Assembly: GCA_017394475.1 (NCBI GenBank)
Contig: JAFPYQ010000074.1
Coordinates: 1 to 12,756 of the forward strand
Source: Oscillospiraceae bacterium
GTDB lineage: Bacteria; Bacillota; Clostridia; Oscillospirales; Ruminococcaceae
DNA: 12,756 bases
Direction: 5' to 3'
Part shown: positions 1 through 6,644 of the stretch, piece by piece
Numbering within the stretch: the stretch's first letter is position 1
How the letters are laid out: every line of letters begins with the position of its first letter
Translations under genes and position numbers: made by a program
Notes under the pieces: model-generated
Databases searched by the model: none
Told to the model about the DNA's origin: nothing
What the model saw: the letters and a program-made list of their open reading frames with translations, nothing else

Positions 1-1
1 A

Positions 2-136
2 AGCTACTACGGAAAGGGTGAGCTCACTGCCCTTGTGAAAAAGCTTGAAATGAAGATACAGACAGGTCTCAGACGGGACGGACTGAACAGCGCAAAAGGA
101 GGAGGCAAACGTGGCAGAGGAAAAAAGAAAAGATAA
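2..136 (+). CDS. C-terminal tail of an unidentified protein (5' end outside the window)
   Basis: An open frame enters from the left edge and ends at TAA 134-136, giving 44 residues. The other two forward frames close at 19-21 and 36-38. The codon choice resembles the neighbouring genes (AAG/AAA, CTT/CTC, ATA, GGA). The tail is strongly basic: it contains LTALVKKLEMKIQTGLRRDG and ends in a Gly/Lys/Arg-rich stretch (GKRGRGKKKR), as in nucleic-acid-binding proteins, but I do not recognise the family. Its end overlaps the start of the next gene by 26 bases, so the two would be translationally coupled. The call rests on codon feel and composition only; a gene ending earlier in another frame remains possible. 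Confidence 0.5.
   Translation, partial: SYYGKGELTALVKKLEMKIQTGLRRDGLNSAKGGGKRGRGKKKR
97..105 (+). promoter_or_regulatory. Ribosome binding site that selects GTG 111
   Basis: The run AGGAGGAGG lies 5 bases before GTG 111 (8 bases if the first AGGAGG pairs). It supports a GTG start inside the 3' end of the preceding frame. Confidence 0.75.
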
Positions 137-950
137 AAAGCCCCGTTCGCCTGCAGCAGCCTGCGCGATACGGTGCACAGCGTTTTTGGCATTGTCTCTG
201 CTGGGTAAATTCGAACTCAGATACTGGTTCGCCAATGTGGGCGAGATCGGATGCATCCTGTATGAGATATTCCTCACCACATTCTTCCTGCAGGTGGTGG
301 ACAGGAATAAGCGCTCGTTCTTTGCCAAAGGGCGTGGGATAGAGAATATCACAAGGGGGCTGTTGTGGGGCATCGTCCTGCCGCTGTACCCTGCGCTGAT
401 GGATTTCGGATTCAAGAAGCTCACTTTCATAAGGGACTACTCACAGAAGCTGTTCGGCGTAGGCTCGGTGCATATACTCTGTGAAGCGGTATTTACCGCA
501 TTCCTGGCATTCGGTTATGTGTTCACGGTGATAAAGGAGCACTACGGCGAAAAGCCCGCAGGGGCGATCAGCATACTCATATATCTTGTCTATACGGAGA
601 TACGGCTGTATGATTTCATAGACCCGGTGCTGAGAGAGGGCTGGCCGGTAAATCCCTTTGAATTCATAAACTTACTGTCGCTGCTGCTGGTGGGTATCGG
701 CTGCGTGCTGATGCTCATGGCATACGGCGATATACGCTCGGTGGCCATATTCCTGCCCCTTATGTATCTGATACAGTACACAGGCGTCACATATTATGAT
801 ATATACCATTCGGGCGTATTCCTCGACAGCGGTTTCCGCCTTATGAGGACCCTCCCGTTCTTTGTATCGGATGTGGCAGTGTGCCTGATGATACTCACCC
901 GTGTACAGGGAGACGGAACTATCGCCAACCTTGTCAAAGACGAAGAATAA
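111..950 (+). CDS. Multi-pass membrane protein of unknown function
   Basis: This is a 279-residue integral membrane protein that I cannot assign to a family. A basic, hydrophilic N-terminus (residues 1-14, KRKDKKPR) suggests a cytoplasmic start. Hydrophobic segments follow at about 19-33, 39-62, 82-98, 119-141, 150-168, 186-205, 208-225 and 246-264, so six to eight spans are likely. The tail is acidic (ends KDEE). Aromatic residues are frequent between spans (for example TYYDIY at 227-232). The start is GTG with a strong ribosome binding site. It is followed by a deaminase gene 74 bases on and lies on the same strand as the agmatinase gene. The context does not define a substrate; a transporter-like or sensor membrane domain is possible but unproven. 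Confidence 0.85.
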   Translation: MAEEKRKDKKPRSPAAACAIRCTAFLALSLLGKFELRYWFANVGEIGCILYEIFLTTFFLQVVDRNKRSFFAKGRGIENITRGLLWGIVLPLYPALMDFGFKKLTFIRDYSQKLFGVGSVHILCEAVFTAFLAFGYVFTVIKEHYGEKPAGAISILIYLVYTEIRLYDFIDPVLREGWPVNPFEFINLLSLLLVGIGCVLMLMAYGDIRSVAIFLPLMYLIQYTGVTYYDIYHSGVFLDSGFRLMRTLPFFVSDVAVCLMILTRVQGDGTIANLVKDEE

Positions 951-956
951 ACAGAT

Positions 957-997
957 CCCCCCGCCGTGTGGTGGTTCATACTGCCGCAGGCGGGGGG
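957..997. repeat. GC-rich inverted repeat between membrane protein and deaminase genes
   Basis: CCCCCCGCC (957-965) pairs perfectly with GGCGGGGGG (989-997). Part of the 23-base interior can pair further with wobbles (GGTGGT with ACTGCC). There is no T-run after it, so it is not a standard intrinsic terminator. It could be an RNA-processing or mRNA-stability structure between the two cistrons. Confidence 0.6.
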
Positions 998-1023
998 TGG
1001 TGTAGACAGCAGATGGAGGACTT

Positions 1024-1662
1024 ATGTGGAGTACGCTTTCCCCGCAGTGGCAGTGCGTTTTTGAACAGGCAGTCAGAGCCTTCCGTGAAGGGAATATCCC
1101 CATAGGGGCGGCGCTGTTCGATGAAAACGGCGGACTTGTGGCAGCAGACAGGAACCGTATAAACAATGACAGCAGGACGAGGAAAATAAAAGGGCTCAAC
1201 AGACGCCTTTCCCATGCGGAGATAAATGTGCTGAGGCTGCTCGATACCTCAGAGTATGACCCTGAGAGCCTCACGCTGTATACTACTATGGAGCCCTGCC
1301 CCATGTGCATGGGGACTGCGCTTATGTCAAATATCAGGCATATCCGCTATGCAGCCCTTGACCCATACTGCGGCATGACCCATCTGGCGCAGAGCGAGCC
1401 ATATTACATGTCAAAGCAGATCGACTGCTGCCATGAAGGCGGAGAAGCGGAGCAGTTCCAACTCGCCATGCAGTGTATCACCGAGCTCAGAAGTCTCAGC
1501 GACGGGAAGAGCGATATAGTATACAGGCAGTTCAAAAGCTATGCCCCGAAAGCCGCCGCCGCTGCAGAAAGACTGTATAACAACAGCACATTTGCAAAGC
1601 TTGAAAATGAGCTATGTGCGGATGAGCTGTATGACTTTATCATATCAGAGATACGGATATGA
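1024..1662 (+). CDS. CMP/dCMP (nucleoside) deaminase family protein with C-terminal extension
   Basis: A 212-residue zinc-dependent deaminase of the cytidine/deoxycytidylate/guanine deaminase superfamily, which hydrolytically removes an amino group from a base or nucleoside. The sequence shows IPIGAALFDENG (25-36), the catalytic HAE motif at 64-66 (His ligand, Glu proton shuttle) and PCPMC at 91-95 (two Cys zinc ligands), followed by the usual hydrophobic strand (IRHIRYAALDP). Enzymes such as TadA or GuaD are near 150-165 residues. Here a basic insert (50-62) precedes HAE, and about 60 residues follow the core, so I do not call it tadA. ATG 1024 has GGAGG at 1015-1019. The agmatinase gene starts 15 bases after its stop, suggesting co-transcription, possibly in nitrogen or nucleobase salvage. 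Substrate unknown. Confidence 0.85.
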   Translation: MWSTLSPQWQCVFEQAVRAFREGNIPIGAALFDENGGLVAADRNRINNDSRTRKIKGLNRRLSHAEINVLRLLDTSEYDPESLTLYTTMEPCPMCMGTALMSNIRHIRYAALDPYCGMTHLAQSEPYYMSKQIDCCHEGGEAEQFQLAMQCITELRSLSDGKSDIVYRQFKSYAPKAAAAAERLYNNSTFAKLENELCADELYDFIISEIRI

Positions 1663-1677
1663 ACAGGAGAAGATAAA

Positions 1678-2553
1678 ATGAAGAACGAGATAAAGGCATT
1701 CATAGCCGCAGACTGTGATTTTGAAACTGCGGATACCGTGATATTCGGAGCACCCTTTGACAGTACCACCTCATTCAGGCCGGGCACACGCTTCGGCCCT
1801 GCTGCCATAAGGAGCGAAAGCTTCGGTATAGAGACCTATTCCCCCTATCAGGACAAGGATCTGTGTGACATAAACGTGTTCGACAGCGGCGACCTTGAAC
1901 TGTGCTTCGGCAGCCCGGAGCAGGCGCTGGCAGATATAGGGGCACACACAAGGGAGATACTTTCCGCAGGCAAGCGCCCTGTGATGATAGGCGGCGAGCA
2001 CCTTGTGACTCTGGGTGCGTTCCGTGCGGTGCATGAAAAGTATCCCGATCTGTATATGATACATTTTGATGCCCACACCGACCTCAGGGAGGACTATCTG
2101 GGTCAGCCCCTGTCCCATGCCTGCGTGATAAGGCGCTGCCATGACATCATCGGCGACGGGCGTATATGGCAGTTCGGCATACGCAGCGGTGAGAGATACG
2201 AATTTGAATTTGCAAAGGCTCATAACCACATCTATCCCACCACCGTAAAGGGCGTGGACTTTTCGGGCGTGGACGATGCCATAGCCGCACTGAAAGGAAA
2301 GAAAGTCTATCTGACGATAGACCTTGATGTGCTCGATCCCGCGTATTTCTGCGGCACAGGCACCCCCGAGGCAGGAGGAGCCACCTTCAATCAGCTCCTT
2401 GAAGCCATAATAAAGATAGGCAATTCCCTTGACATAGCCGCCGCAGATATCAACGAGCTCTCTCCCCACTACGACCAGAGCGGCGCATCCACCGCCATAG
2501 CCTGCAAGATACTGAGAGAACTGCTGTTGGCGATAAACGGCGACCGTCAGTGA
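1678..2553 (+). CDS. speB: Agmatinase/arginase-family ureohydrolase
   Basis: A 291-residue ureohydrolase with a binuclear manganese site, typical in length for agmatinase, which converts agmatine to putrescine and urea in polyamine synthesis. Visible motifs are GAPFDSTTSFRPGTRFGP (24-41), GGEH (105-108, metal ligand His108), DAHTD (131-135, ligands Asp131, His133, Asp135), LSHACVIRR (145-153) and DLDVLDP (216-221, ligands Asp216 and Asp218), followed by PEAGG (230-234, Glu231). The FDSTTSFRPG block is usual for agmatinases, but the family also includes guanidinobutyrase, formiminoglutamase and proclavaminate amidinohydrolase, so substrate is inferred. AGGAGA precedes ATG 1678 by 7 bases. No spermidine synthase or arginine decarboxylase is in the window. 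The last gene of its operon, it ends seven bases before a structured repeat. Confidence 0.9.
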   Translation: MKNEIKAFIAADCDFETADTVIFGAPFDSTTSFRPGTRFGPAAIRSESFGIETYSPYQDKDLCDINVFDSGDLELCFGSPEQALADIGAHTREILSAGKRPVMIGGEHLVTLGAFRAVHEKYPDLYMIHFDAHTDLREDYLGQPLSHACVIRRCHDIIGDGRIWQFGIRSGERYEFEFAKAHNHIYPTTVKGVDFSGVDDAIAALKGKKVYLTIDLDVLDPAYFCGTGTPEAGGATFNQLLEAIIKIGNSLDIAAADINELSPHYDQSGASTAIACKILRELLLAINGDRQ

Positions 2554-2560
2554 TCGGGGT

Positions 2561-2802
2561 CAAGGGGACGCGTCCCCTTGCAGGTGCGGGCAGCGCCCGC
2601 GAACCCATCAGCAGAGAAACAACGGCGCAGAAATAAACTAACAAGCCCCAAAGCCGCCGCGCTAAAAGCCACAAAACCGCAGTTACGATCCGATCCGTAC
2701 ATCAAAACAAAACCGCCAAGTGCGGCGGCGTTACTTACATATCAGCACCGAGCAGGACAGCGGCGACAGCCGTTGTTCCTGCGGGAAATCCGTAAATCCG
2801 CA
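2561..2802 (+). repeat. Dispersed structured intergenic repeat, copy 1
   Basis: About 240 bases whose reverse complement recurs at 9868-10116. In my hand alignment the core 2583-2787 shows roughly 20 mismatches in about 205 bases; similarity then fades near 2802. It opens with a perfect 20-base palindrome, CAAGGGGACGCGTCCCCTTG (2561-2580). Next come hairpin GCGGGC-AGC-GCCCGC (2586-2600), a middle block with CCGC-CAAGT-GCGG, and CAGCGGC-GACA-GCCGTTG (with one wobble) near the far end. No protein is convincing in any frame. It looks like a non-coding repeat family (MITE-like or REP/BIME-like); it has no transposase, and I saw no clear target-site duplication. Confidence 0.85.
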
Positions 2803-2902
2803 AAGAAGTAAAGAAGTAATGTTTCCGTCAATAATCAAGTACAATTATTTATTCTGAAAATCTATTGACAATCTGTACAAAAAACACTTTCACGATACAG
2901 CA

Positions 2903-2933
2903 AGAAAAGCAGGTCAAACCGACCTGCTTTTCT
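2903..2933. terminator. Bidirectional intrinsic terminator between speB and the DHHW gene
   Basis: AGAAAAGCAGGTC (2903-2915) and GACCTGCTTTTCT (2921-2933) form a perfect 13-bp stem with loop AAACC. The GC core is followed by TTTTCT on either strand, so it can end both the forward speB transcript and the reverse acyltransferase transcript. One arm coincides with the phoH-like relic. Confidence 0.8.
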
Positions 2934-2955
2934 CATACGCCTTTATTATATGTTG
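2914..2955 (-). pseudogene. Relic copy of the phoH 3' end (last ~14 codons)
   Basis: Read on the minus strand this stretch encodes QHIIKAYEKSRSV followed by TGA. The intact phoH ends QDIIKAYEKSRTN and TGA with the stop at the matching codon. I count 34 identical bases of 42. The best block is 2923-2951 against 5581-5609: 24 identical bases, one mismatch, then four more identical. Upstream of it no further phoH sequence is visible. The duplicate lies on the far side of the acyltransferase module from phoH, like the two ends of an insertion at the phoH 3' end. Chance similarity of this length in the same frame is unlikely, but I cannot compute its probability. Confidence 0.6.
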
Positions 2956-3000
2956 CTTTTTAACCGATAATTATTGAAATAGGTAATAACAAGAACATGC

Positions 3001-4020
3001 TTATACGAAATTATACATTTCATGGTTTGCAGAATTCGGATCATCATGAGCTCCTATCATAAAAGCTGCATAGCATACGATCACGGTATCATATCCTTTA
3101 TCATGGATATATTCATCATAAAAATTTTCGCTGTGAGTATCTCTGACGGTCAGAATGTCTATACTATGGACTCCTAATGAAAGAAATGGTTCTGTTACCG
3201 CATCATATGAATCCCCGAGAAAAAGGATCTTACCGTGATCAGCATTAAGATTTGTACAAGATTTTGAAGAATAATTATAATGGCTGCAAGCATTGACATC
3301 TTCTATAAAAAGGTCTGTAAAATCACCCTCTTCGTTATCTGCAATGTATTTTGTTTCGAATTTAGGAGTCACAAGTGTATAATCGTCGTATTTCAGACCC
3401 GAACCCTCAAATTTTCGCCCTTGTTCTCCAAGCCATGCATTTTCAGTGATCTTGAAATCATAATTTACATCATCATAAATATGCAGATCAATATCGTATC
3501 CACAAAATTCATTAAGAGAACGGGCTATCTTAGCGGCAGCCCATTTGGCTGTAGGTACAGTCCAGTGGTGATCCGTACGATAGAACATTTGATAGATATC
3601 AAGCCCATCATTCTTTATTTCCTGCCTGAGATCAAGATAGTTTATCTCTGCAGTATCAAGACGTTCAAGCAATCTGTCTGCATTGTCATTGCAAAAACTT
3701 TCTGTTTTCTGATCATAGAAAATTGAGTCGTCCAGATATTTTGTGGGCTTATTTACATAGATAAGATTTATTCCCTCACTATCGAGACGCTTTTTTAACA
3801 ATAGCAGTTGATTGTATTCATAATCTGTTGATGTTTTGGGGTTTGGTGTGATGATATAGTCATTGTCATAAAAGTATATGCCTATGTGATTATAGGAGTT
3901 TTTGTCGATCATCCATGTAAGTTTACTTCCTATGCCAACAAAAAATGAAGGATCGGTACAGAAAAAAATACATAGACATAAAAAAATTGCAGTAGCGATC
4001 GTATTTGCTATTTTGTTCAT
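3001..4020 (-). CDS. DHHW/SGNH-type O-acyltransferase partner protein (AlgJ/AlgX-like)
   Basis: A 339-residue exported or membrane-anchored protein predicted to move acyl groups onto a surface polymer together with the MBOAT protein encoded just upstream. Residues 1-28 form a hydrophobic signal anchor (IATAIFLCLCIFF). A DHHW motif lies at 150-153 in FYRTDHHW, and a GDS motif at 269-271 in ILFLGDSYD; both are typical of AlgJ/AlgX and 'DHHW' proteins, where Ser and Asp-His serve in catalysis. I chose ATG 4020 rather than an in-frame ATG at 4062: it has TGGAG seven bases upstream and leaves 13 bases after the MBOAT stop, whereas the longer form would overlap and add 14 residues before the signal anchor. 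The gene is clearly AT-richer than the surrounding chromosome. The acyl group and polymer are unknown. Confidence 0.85.
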   Translation of the reverse strand: MNKIANTIATAIFLCLCIFFCTDPSFFVGIGSKLTWMIDKNSYNHIGIYFYDNDYIITPNPKTSTDYEYNQLLLLKKRLDSEGINLIYVNKPTKYLDDSIFYDQKTESFCNDNADRLLERLDTAEINYLDLRQEIKNDGLDIYQMFYRTDHHWTVPTAKWAAAKIARSLNEFCGYDIDLHIYDDVNYDFKITENAWLGEQGRKFEGSGLKYDDYTLVTPKFETKYIADNEEGDFTDLFIEDVNACSHYNYSSKSCTNLNADHGKILFLGDSYDAVTEPFLSLGVHSIDILTVRDTHSENFYDEYIHDKGYDTVIVCYAAFMIGAHDDPNSANHEMYNFV

Positions 4021-4027
4021 TTTTTGA

Positions 4028-4032
4028 CTCCA
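4028..4032 (-). promoter_or_regulatory. Ribosome binding site that sets the DHHW gene start
   Basis: On the minus strand TGGAG lies seven bases before ATG 4020, just after the MBOAT stop codon (4034-4036). This favours the shorter product with an N-terminal signal anchor. Confidence 0.7.
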
Positions 4033-4033
4033 G

Positions 4034-5455
4034 TTAGAAATTTGCATATGCAAATGTGTCATTAGCCCTGTTTGCAGATAATGCTAATGAAACGGCAAAC
4101 AGAATGATGATCAAAGCGTTATACAAAATGATATATATTTTGTCAAGTCCACGCTTATGCATAAACGATTCCAGCTTTTTTGTTATTGGCAAAGCGAATA
4201 TCAGTGCAGTAATAGATGTGATCAGACCGGGAATGAATCTGTTCGGCCTTCCGGAAACAGAATCAGTGATATTTGGGATCACCATTGATCGTATATACCA
4301 AAGTCCATGGGAAAAACTGTCAGCTCGGAACATTACCCAAGCAATTATGATCCCAAATAAAACAAAAATATGCCAGAGTGTTTTTACTTTATGATCTTCA
4401 GATCTGTGGATCCCGGTGAAATGTTCAATTACGGCAAATGTAAAATGTAAAAGACCCCAAGCTATAAAAGTAAGATCTATCCCATGCCACAGGCCGGTAA
4501 GGATCCATACAATGAAAAGGTTGAAAAAAGTAGTCAGCTGAGATTTTTTTGATCCTCCGAGAGGTATATATATATACTCTTTAAACCAGGATCCCAGTGA
4601 AATATGCCATCTGCGCCAGAATTCGGATATGGATGAAGAAGCATAGGGGTAATCGAAGTTTTCATTACATTTATATCCGAGGAGCCTGGTAAAGCCTATA
4701 GCCATATCGGAATATCCTGAAAAATCATAGTACAGCTGCAATGAAAAACAAATCGCGCCGAACCATGCCATAGGCAGTGAAATCATCCTTACAGGTTCGT
4801 TAAAAGCCTGATCGGCAAATACTGCAAGGGAGTCTGCCATTATGATTTTTTTAATGAATCCTGTCATGATGCGTTGTGTGCCATCATTGATGTTGTCCAG
4901 TCTATCGGTAAAATTATGTTGTTCCTGCTTTATATCCGGATCCGTGAATTCATGATATTTCATTATCGGCCCGGATTGGATCTGTGTAAACAACATAATA
5001 TATGCTATATCACCGAGAGGATGTTGAAAAGGCTTTGCTTTATGTGTATAAATATCGATAAGGTATGATATTTCTCTGAATGTAAGAAATGACAGGCCCA
5101 AAGGAAGTAAAATAGGTTCAAATCCTGCTAATGAGACAAGTTTGATGCTTGCTTTGAAGAAAATGAGCAAAAAAACATCTATAGTTATGGCAGAAATAAA
5201 AAGGAGCTTTCTGAGATCGGTACGGGTATTTTGTATTTTTATGATCGCTCGTCCTGCTGCCACATTCAGACAAATTGAAATAATGAAAGGGATAAAATAA
5301 TTGTGATCATTAAAAAAATAGCATACGATAGCTATTAATATAATAAATCCATATCTGATAAGTTCATTTTTATTATTTCTTTCTTTTACGATAAAGGTAA
5401 AAACAATTGTACTGATCAGTACAGTCATCATCAAAGGAATATTAGTATATACCAC
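4034..5455 (-). CDS. MBOAT-family membrane O-acyltransferase (AlgI/DltB-like)
   Basis: A 473-residue multi-spanning membrane protein of the membrane-bound O-acyltransferase family, the expected length for AlgI-type proteins that carry acyl groups across the membrane for modification of exopolysaccharide, peptidoglycan or teichoic acid. Signature segments are LPLGLSFLTFREISYLIDIY (117-136), QSGPIMKY (160-167), YYDFSGYSDMAIGFTRLLG (242-260), FWRRWHISLGSWFKEYIYIP (279-298; His284) and LTGLWHG (319-325; invariant His324). The last spans lie near 363-376, 411-423 and 438-460. The start is GTG 5455 with GAGG six bases upstream; ATG codons at residues 9-10 are alternatives without that support. The DHHW gene follows after 13 bases, so the two form a module. 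Low GC and the flanking phoH-end duplication suggest acquisition by transfer. Confidence 0.93.
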   Translation of the reverse strand: MVYTNIPLMMTVLISTIVFTFIVKERNNKNELIRYGFIILIAIVCYFFNDHNYFIPFIISICLNVAAGRAIIKIQNTRTDLRKLLFISAITIDVFLLIFFKASIKLVSLAGFEPILLPLGLSFLTFREISYLIDIYTHKAKPFQHPLGDIAYIMLFTQIQSGPIMKYHEFTDPDIKQEQHNFTDRLDNINDGTQRIMTGFIKKIIMADSLAVFADQAFNEPVRMISLPMAWFGAICFSLQLYYDFSGYSDMAIGFTRLLGYKCNENFDYPYASSSISEFWRRWHISLGSWFKEYIYIPLGGSKKSQLTTFFNLFIVWILTGLWHGIDLTFIAWGLLHFTFAVIEHFTGIHRSEDHKVKTLWHIFVLFGIIIAWVMFRADSFSHGLWYIRSMVIPNITDSVSGRPNRFIPGLITSITALIFALPITKKLESFMHKRGLDKIYIILYNALIIILFAVSLALSANRANDTFAYANF

Positions 5456-5480
5456 AGTAGACCTCGTTAAAAGCTGAAAG

Positions 5481-5508
5481 GGAATAGTGTTAGCATAAAA
5501 CTTTTCAA
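5481..5508 (-). promoter_or_regulatory. Possible promoter of the acyltransferase module
   Basis: On the minus strand TTGAAA (5503-5508) is followed after 16 bases by TATTCC (5481-5486), upstream of the MBOAT start. The -10 match is poor, so this is only the best candidate in the 116-base gap. Read-through from phoH is the alternative source of transcript. Confidence 0.3.
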
Positions 5509-5546
5509 GCTGTATTTAGTTTCTGGAATATATTGGTATGAAATAT

Positions 5547-5565
5547 GCCGTCCGAATCGGACGGC
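5547..5565 (-). terminator. Hairpin just after phoH, probable weak terminator
   Basis: GCCGTCCG and CGGACGGC form a perfect 8-bp stem with a three-base loop, seven bases past the phoH stop. In the phoH direction it is followed by ATATTTCATA, an AT-rich but not T-rich tail, so termination may be partial and could let some phoH transcript into the acyltransferase module. Confidence 0.5.
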
Positions 5566-5571
5566 GGTCGT

Positions 5572-6519
5572 TCAGTTTGTCCTGCTTTTCTCATACGCCT
5601 TTATGATATCCTGTACCAGCTTGTGCCTTACCACATCACGTTCGGTAAATCTTGTGATGGCGATGTCATCTATTCCTTTCAGGATGTGCATGGCTTCCAC
5701 GAGGCCGGATTTTTTTGTGTCGGGCAGGTCTATCTGGGTGATGTCGCCGGTGATGACCATTTTGCTGTTGAAGCCCAGACGGGTGAGGAACATCTTTATC
5801 TGTTCCTTGGTGGTGTTCTGCGCCTCATCGAGGATGATGAAGGCATCGTCAAGGGTGCGCCCGCGCATATATGCCAGGGGGGCTACCTCGATTATGCCCT
5901 TTTCCATGTTCTTGTTGAAATTCTCAGCGCCCATCATGTCAAAAAGTGCATCATACAGGGGGCGCAGATAGGGGTCTACCTTGTTCTGCAGGTCGCCCGG
6001 GAGAAAGCCCAGCTTTTCTCCTGCCTCCACAGCGGGGCGGGTGAGGATTATGCGGTTCACCTCATGGTTCTTGAACGCCTTGACAGCCATTGCCACTGCA
6101 AGATAGGTCTTGCCCGTACCTGCAGGGCCTATGCCCATGACGATGGTGTTCTGCCGTATAAGATCAACGTATTTGCGCTGACCTACGGTCTTTGCCTTTA
6201 TCACCTTGCCCGAGACCGTCACGCATATACCATCAGCGGTGAGCTTCAGTGCTTCCTCGAGTGCATCCTCCTCCACTGCGGAAAAGATGTATTCAAGGCT
6301 CTGGGCGGTGAGTGTTTCGGTGTAGGAGCGCTCTATCATGGCTTTCACAGCCATCACGCATTTGTGCACCTGAGCTTCCTCGCCGCTTATGCGGATATCG
6401 CTGCCCCTTGACAGTACGGAAACATCGTACTGTTTCTGCAGGCGGTTCACATTCTCATCGAATTTTCCGAAAATATTTATTATATCGTCAACGCTGTCAA
6501 CGGTAATGATCTGTTCCAT
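5572..6519 (-). CDS. phoH: PhoH-like P-loop ATPase (YbeZ family)
   Basis: A 315-residue cytoplasmic nucleotide-binding protein of the PhoH/YbeZ family, about the usual length. Such proteins are linked to RNA metabolism and ribosome maturation, often with the nuclease YbeY. The N-terminal ~65 residues resemble the family's KH-like segment. Walker A is GPAGTGKT (131-138), Walker B is FIILDE (227-232), and TGDITQIDLP (257-266) and FTERDVVRHKLV (291-302) are conserved family blocks. ATG 6519 fits the family's N-terminus; its ribosome site is unusual, as AAGG abuts the ATG and GGAG lies about 13 bases away. phoH is normally followed by ybeY in clostridia, but here the acyltransferase module lies downstream and ybeY is absent. 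The last codons recur at 2914-2955. Confidence 0.95.
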   Translation of the reverse strand: MEQIITVDSVDDIINIFGKFDENVNRLQKQYDVSVLSRGSDIRISGEEAQVHKCVMAVKAMIERSYTETLTAQSLEYIFSAVEEDALEEALKLTADGICVTVSGKVIKAKTVGQRKYVDLIRQNTIVMGIGPAGTGKTYLAVAMAVKAFKNHEVNRIILTRPAVEAGEKLGFLPGDLQNKVDPYLRPLYDALFDMMGAENFNKNMEKGIIEVAPLAYMRGRTLDDAFIILDEAQNTTKEQIKMFLTRLGFNSKMVITGDITQIDLPDTKKSGLVEAMHILKGIDDIAITRFTERDVVRHKLVQDIIKAYEKSRTN

Positions 6520-6588
6520 CCTTAAACATCGGCTCCGTTTTGCAGGCCATGCCCGAGGTCAATTTTTGATGACGTTTTTGCCGTCGGC

Positions 6589-6617
6589 TTGACAAACCTG
6601 CTCTTATATGATAAAAT
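6589..6617 (+). promoter_or_regulatory. Forward promoter directed into the nrdR gene (antisense)
   Basis: TTGACA (6589-6594), 17 bases, then TAAAAT (6612-6617): a consensus -35 and a near-consensus -10 on the plus strand. Transcription would start near 6624 and run antisense across nrdR. Its -10 shares two bases with the -10 of the opposing phoH promoter. No plus-strand gene lies directly downstream before 7197. Confidence 0.5.
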
Positions 6618-6644
6618 TATATCAGTCTGTTTTGAGACTGTCCA
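6616..6644 (-). promoter_or_regulatory. Promoter of phoH inside the nrdR 3' end
   Basis: On the minus strand TGGACA (6639-6644), a 17-base spacer, then a perfect TATAAT (6616-6621). The -10 sits immediately after the nrdR stop codon (6622-6624). It would give phoH a leader of roughly 90 bases, so phoH need not depend on nrdR transcription. Confidence 0.65.

Larger units (their letters stand above)
2554..3000. other. Gene-free stretch between speB and the acyltransferase module
   Basis: 447 bases with no gene I would accept. In order it holds repeat copy 1 (about 2561-2802), an AT-rich spacer (about 2803-2902), a bidirectional hairpin terminator (2903-2933) overlapping a relic of the phoH 3' end (2914-2955), and a short AT-rich leader to the stop codon of the DHHW gene. 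Confidence 0.85.

Noticed and set aside
672..1310. 212-codon minus-strand frame spanning two plus-strand genes
   Set aside because: It crosses the 3' end of the membrane protein gene, the intergenic hairpin and the deaminase start, with no family match.
1771..2469. 232-codon minus-strand frame opposite speB
   Set aside because: Antisense shadow of the agmatinase gene.
2578..2811. Open frame of 77 codons after speB
   Set aside because: It is repeat copy 1 read in one frame; low-complexity Ala/Lys/Arg product and no ribosome site.
2865..2893. TTGACA followed after 17 bases by TTTCAC on the plus strand
   Set aside because: The -10 is poor, and a terminator follows within about 10-40 bases with no gene in between.
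4021..4062. Longer start of the DHHW protein at ATG 4062
   Set aside because: It would overlap the MBOAT gene and put hydrophilic residues before the signal anchor; ATG 4020 has a proper ribosome site.
5545..6411. 288-codon plus-strand frame opposite phoH
   Set aside because: Shadow of phoH, whose Walker motifs and family blocks are unmistakable on the other strand; the product is Cys/His-rich in the way antisense frames are.
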